NCBI GenBank assembly: GCA_035235625.1
Contig: CP141143.1
Span: forward strand, 29,708,592 to 29,772,591
Reading direction: 5' to 3'
Length of the DNA: 64,000 nucleotides
Source: Saururus chinensis
Taxonomy: Eukaryota > Streptophyta > Magnoliopsida > Piperales > Saururaceae
The notes under the pieces were generated by a model. That model had not been told where the DNA came from, made no database searches, and worked only from the letters and a program-made list of their open reading frames with translations. Shown piece by piece: positions 62,107 to 64,000 of the stretch (the stretch's first letter is position 1; each line of letters opens with the position of its first letter). Made by a program: the position numbers and the translations under genes.

Positions 62107-62696
62107 AGGAAAATCGGAGACAGGGCTTGAGATCAGCAGCCGCGGTTGCAATCAGCTTCCTTCTAGCTTCAGTTATTGCGTCAGCAGAGCGAAATTTGAT
62201 GCGTGAAGCGATACAAAGCTCTGAACAGGTCTCCAGTTACCTGTCCCAAGTCATTAATTTCTTATGGTAATCAGATAAATCTTCTTATGAGCATGTTTGG
62301 CCGGTAAGTTACTATTCTCAGTTGGAACCAAAGCATTATATATAATTTTTATCAAATTTTTTAGGTCAATTTGAACTAAAAAAACGTAGATTGATCTGAT
62401 GAGTTCTAGATCAATTTGTCATGTGATAAATCAATTATAGTGGAAACAAAAGGAACATAGTAAATTTTAAAAATCTTTTATGTATATAAAGCTGATCATG
62501 TACAGACTTCCAGCAGTTCTAATGGTGAATTTGCATTTGCAGCCTATGAGGTTTGGCTGGAAAATCATTGTAGGTACTCTTATCGGCTTCTTTGGAGCAG
62601 CTTTTGGTAGTGTTGGAGGTGTGGGTGACATATTTGTTCCAATGCTTACTCTAATTATCGGATTTGATGCTAAATCATCAACAACTATATCAAAGT
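62107..62696 (+). pseudogene. TauE/SafE (DUF81) membrane-protein pseudogene, first two exons
   Basis: Exon 1 (to 62303, donor gtaagt) encodes LRSAAAVAISFLLASVIASAE, a signal-peptide-like segment, and ends SSYEHVWP. Exon 2 (62543-62696, acceptor ttgcag, donor gtaag) encodes [19 protein letters not shown] and [17 protein letters not shown], the first TauE/SafE helix region. Plant members are predicted sulfite-exporter-like membrane proteins. Defects: no start codon in frame (ATA where ATG is expected, then a frameshift), a TAA after NFLW (62267), and two residues missing from the glycine-rich loop (GGVGDIF where GGVGGGGIF is usual). No later exon appears before 64000, so either the rest lies beyond the window or it is lost. 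Confidence 0.8.
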
Positions 62697-63186
62697 GTAA
62701 GAATTACAATATATTTTGTTGGTTGCATAATTATGATTGCTTGGAAAAAAACACAATGAGAATTGTTCAATCATGTTGCAACCCTTGAATGTACATTTGA
62801 ATCTGAAGGCCTTGGTTTGTGAAGTTCTATGTCTAACGCCTGTGTTTCTAGATTTCTTTTTATGCAGTTCGAATAGGGTATACTTGTTCTCATGGATATT
62901 GTGAAGTTGCTTGGGTAGTAATTAAACTTTTAACTCAGAGAGCAAAATGAGGAAACAACCAAATTAAACAAGGAATGCATAAACCCAGTAGTAACACAAG
63001 TTGCATGGAAGCTTTAACTGGTGAGCAAAACTAGGAAACAACCCAACTAGGAAGGTATGAACTGACATGGACTATCTTCGTTTTGTATAGAGTTGGGTTG
63101 CATTGCCGACCATTCTCATTCTTTGATCATCATCACAGACTGAGTTCTCTAGGAGGGAAGAGCAAAGCACAGAAGTTATTGAGGCC
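62697..63186 (+). other. Intron-like or intergenic sequence
   Basis: Follows the exon-2 donor. Contains a short direct repeat (aggaaacaacc twice, ~62950 and ~63032). No coding region. Confidence 0.4.
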
Positions 63187-63456
63187 ATGGTGAAGAGAAA
63201 GTCGAGGAGTAAGCCTGAGCCGAAGAAGAAGATGGAGAAGTTGGACACCTGCTTCACCTGCCCCTTCTACAATCATGCTGGCAACATTGAGTGCATCTTT
63301 GACAAACGACTCTCCACTGTTGCGGCCGTCTGCTACGTTTGTGAGGCCAGCTACTGCACCAAACTCACGAACCTCACAGACCCTATCAATGCCTATGGCT
63401 AGTGGCTCGACGAGTGCGAGAAGGCCAACCGGCGTGCTGATGACGATGGCCACTGA
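63187..63456 (+). pseudogene. ELOF1: ELOF1 (transcription elongation factor 1) retropseudogene
   Basis: ELOF1/Elf1 is a small zinc-ribbon chromatin elongation factor working with RNA polymerase II. The 90-codon reading frame starts MVKRKSRSKPEPKKKMEKLDT and ends WLDECEKANRRADDDGH, full family length. It is uninterrupted by introns, which suggests a processed copy. Two defects: the second zinc ligand is Tyr (CPFY where CPFC is expected, residue 28), and codon 72 is TAG (63400-63402) where the family has Ser before the WIDECE-like end. The third and fourth ligands (CYVC) are kept. It lies downstream of the TauE/SafE exons on the same strand, perhaps inside an intron. I see no poly(A) tail or flanking duplication. 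Confidence 0.85.
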
Positions 63457-63790
63457 GATTGAAGTGCTCTCTTCTAGCTAGTTGATCAAGTTCCAAGAAT
63501 TCTTGTTTGATGCTCTTATATGGGTCTTTAGTTGTAAAGAAATTTGGGTTCTTGCTAGTCTTTTGATTGTTCTCTTAAATGTTGTACAACATTTTAAGCC
63601 TTAGAAATAGTTGGATAAACTCTAAGCTTAATGCTGCTGATTTTACTTATTTTCATACAGCTCGCAGTGGATTCAAACATTTTGGAATTTTTATCTCCAC
63701 TGCTGTCTCTCCATGACTTTTCCTTTTTTTCTTCATCATGAATGCCTCTTTATATGGGAAGCATTTTTTATGCTCTACTCTCACCATGCG
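63457..63790 (+). other. Region after the ELOF1 copy
   Basis: Could hold its old 3' untranslated sequence; no gene seen. Confidence 0.4.
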
Positions 63791-63940
63791 CTGAGCGTAA
63801 GGAATGCATGGGATCTGTTAGATTTCAAGAGGGGTGGCACACACGCTAGCACATGTTAGCGTAGTATTACGCTAACATGTGCTAGCGTGTGTGCCACCCC
63901 TCTTGAAATCTAACGGCTCCCTGACGTTCCTTACGCTCAG
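63791..63940. mobile_element. Fold-back MITE with a 47-bp perfect stem core
   Basis: The outer repeat ctgagcgtaaggaa (63791-63804) is mirrored at 63927-63940. The inner arms 63817-63863 and 63868-63914 are perfect inverted copies with only 4 bases between them. Total length is 150 bp. No target duplication is evident, so the superfamily is unknown. Confidence 0.85.
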
Positions 63941-64000
63941 TACATATTAAACAGGGAGCATAGAAAACTCTATATGCATTCTGTTTTGTTGCATTTGACT

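Overview
This is a plant nuclear (angiosperm) window made mostly of layered transposable elements. The evidence is plant-type LTR retrotransposons of both superfamilies, a ULP1-carrying Mutator-like element, hAT and Stowaway elements, GT-AG introns, and fragments of plant gene families. The species cannot be read from the sequence. The only host gene I find intact is a four-exon chalcone-isomerase-fold fatty-acid-binding-type protein on the minus strand (41696-45317).

Layout. 1-2055: no recognisable gene. 2056-27547: one old chromovirus-like Ty3/gypsy element (near-matching 5-bp flanks ccaaa/ccaac; tRNA-Met-type primer site; only gag remnants) blown up to about 25.5 kb by insertions. A ULP1 protease-bearing MULE (2099-14060, perfect 9-bp target duplication) sits in its 5' LTR and is itself hit by a solo LTR (10976-12956). 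A truncated LTR (16567-~18150) and a hAT element (18213-19955) sit in its gag region. A minus-strand solo LTR (22134-26971) sits in its 3' LTR and holds a further solo LTR (23527-24967). 27553-29124: tandem repeat and hAT-like debris. 29125-37705: a minus-strand Ty1/copia element flanked by two direct copies of one ~0.9-kb host segment, one a filled and the other an empty insertion site. 37706-41640: mostly anonymous, with a Stowaway MITE, a possible orphan exon and an internally duplicated segment. 41696-45317: the intact gene. 46040-53295: a second, wrecked minus-strand copia broken by several LTRs. 54126-64000: an ABCG/PDR transporter fragment, a plus-strand copia with 200-bp LTRs and a perfect 5-bp duplication (itself carrying a solo LTR), a TauE/SafE-family pseudogene, an ELOF1 retropseudogene and a long fold-back MITE.

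All element proteins are broken by stops or frameshifts, so the elements look immobile. The least explained signals are: (i) a palindromic ATCGTGTT...AACACGAT-type motif filling essentially every intron and spacer of the MULE but not its exons; (ii) a 17-bp block GGGCTYGTCGATACGAG in five otherwise divergent LTRs; (iii) clusters of TTCGAA- or ATCGAT-centred palindromes inside LTRs; (iv) a ~970-bp array of short repeats in the leader of the minus-strand copia. Exon and LTR boundaries were read by eye from splice motifs, TG...CA ends and flanking duplications.
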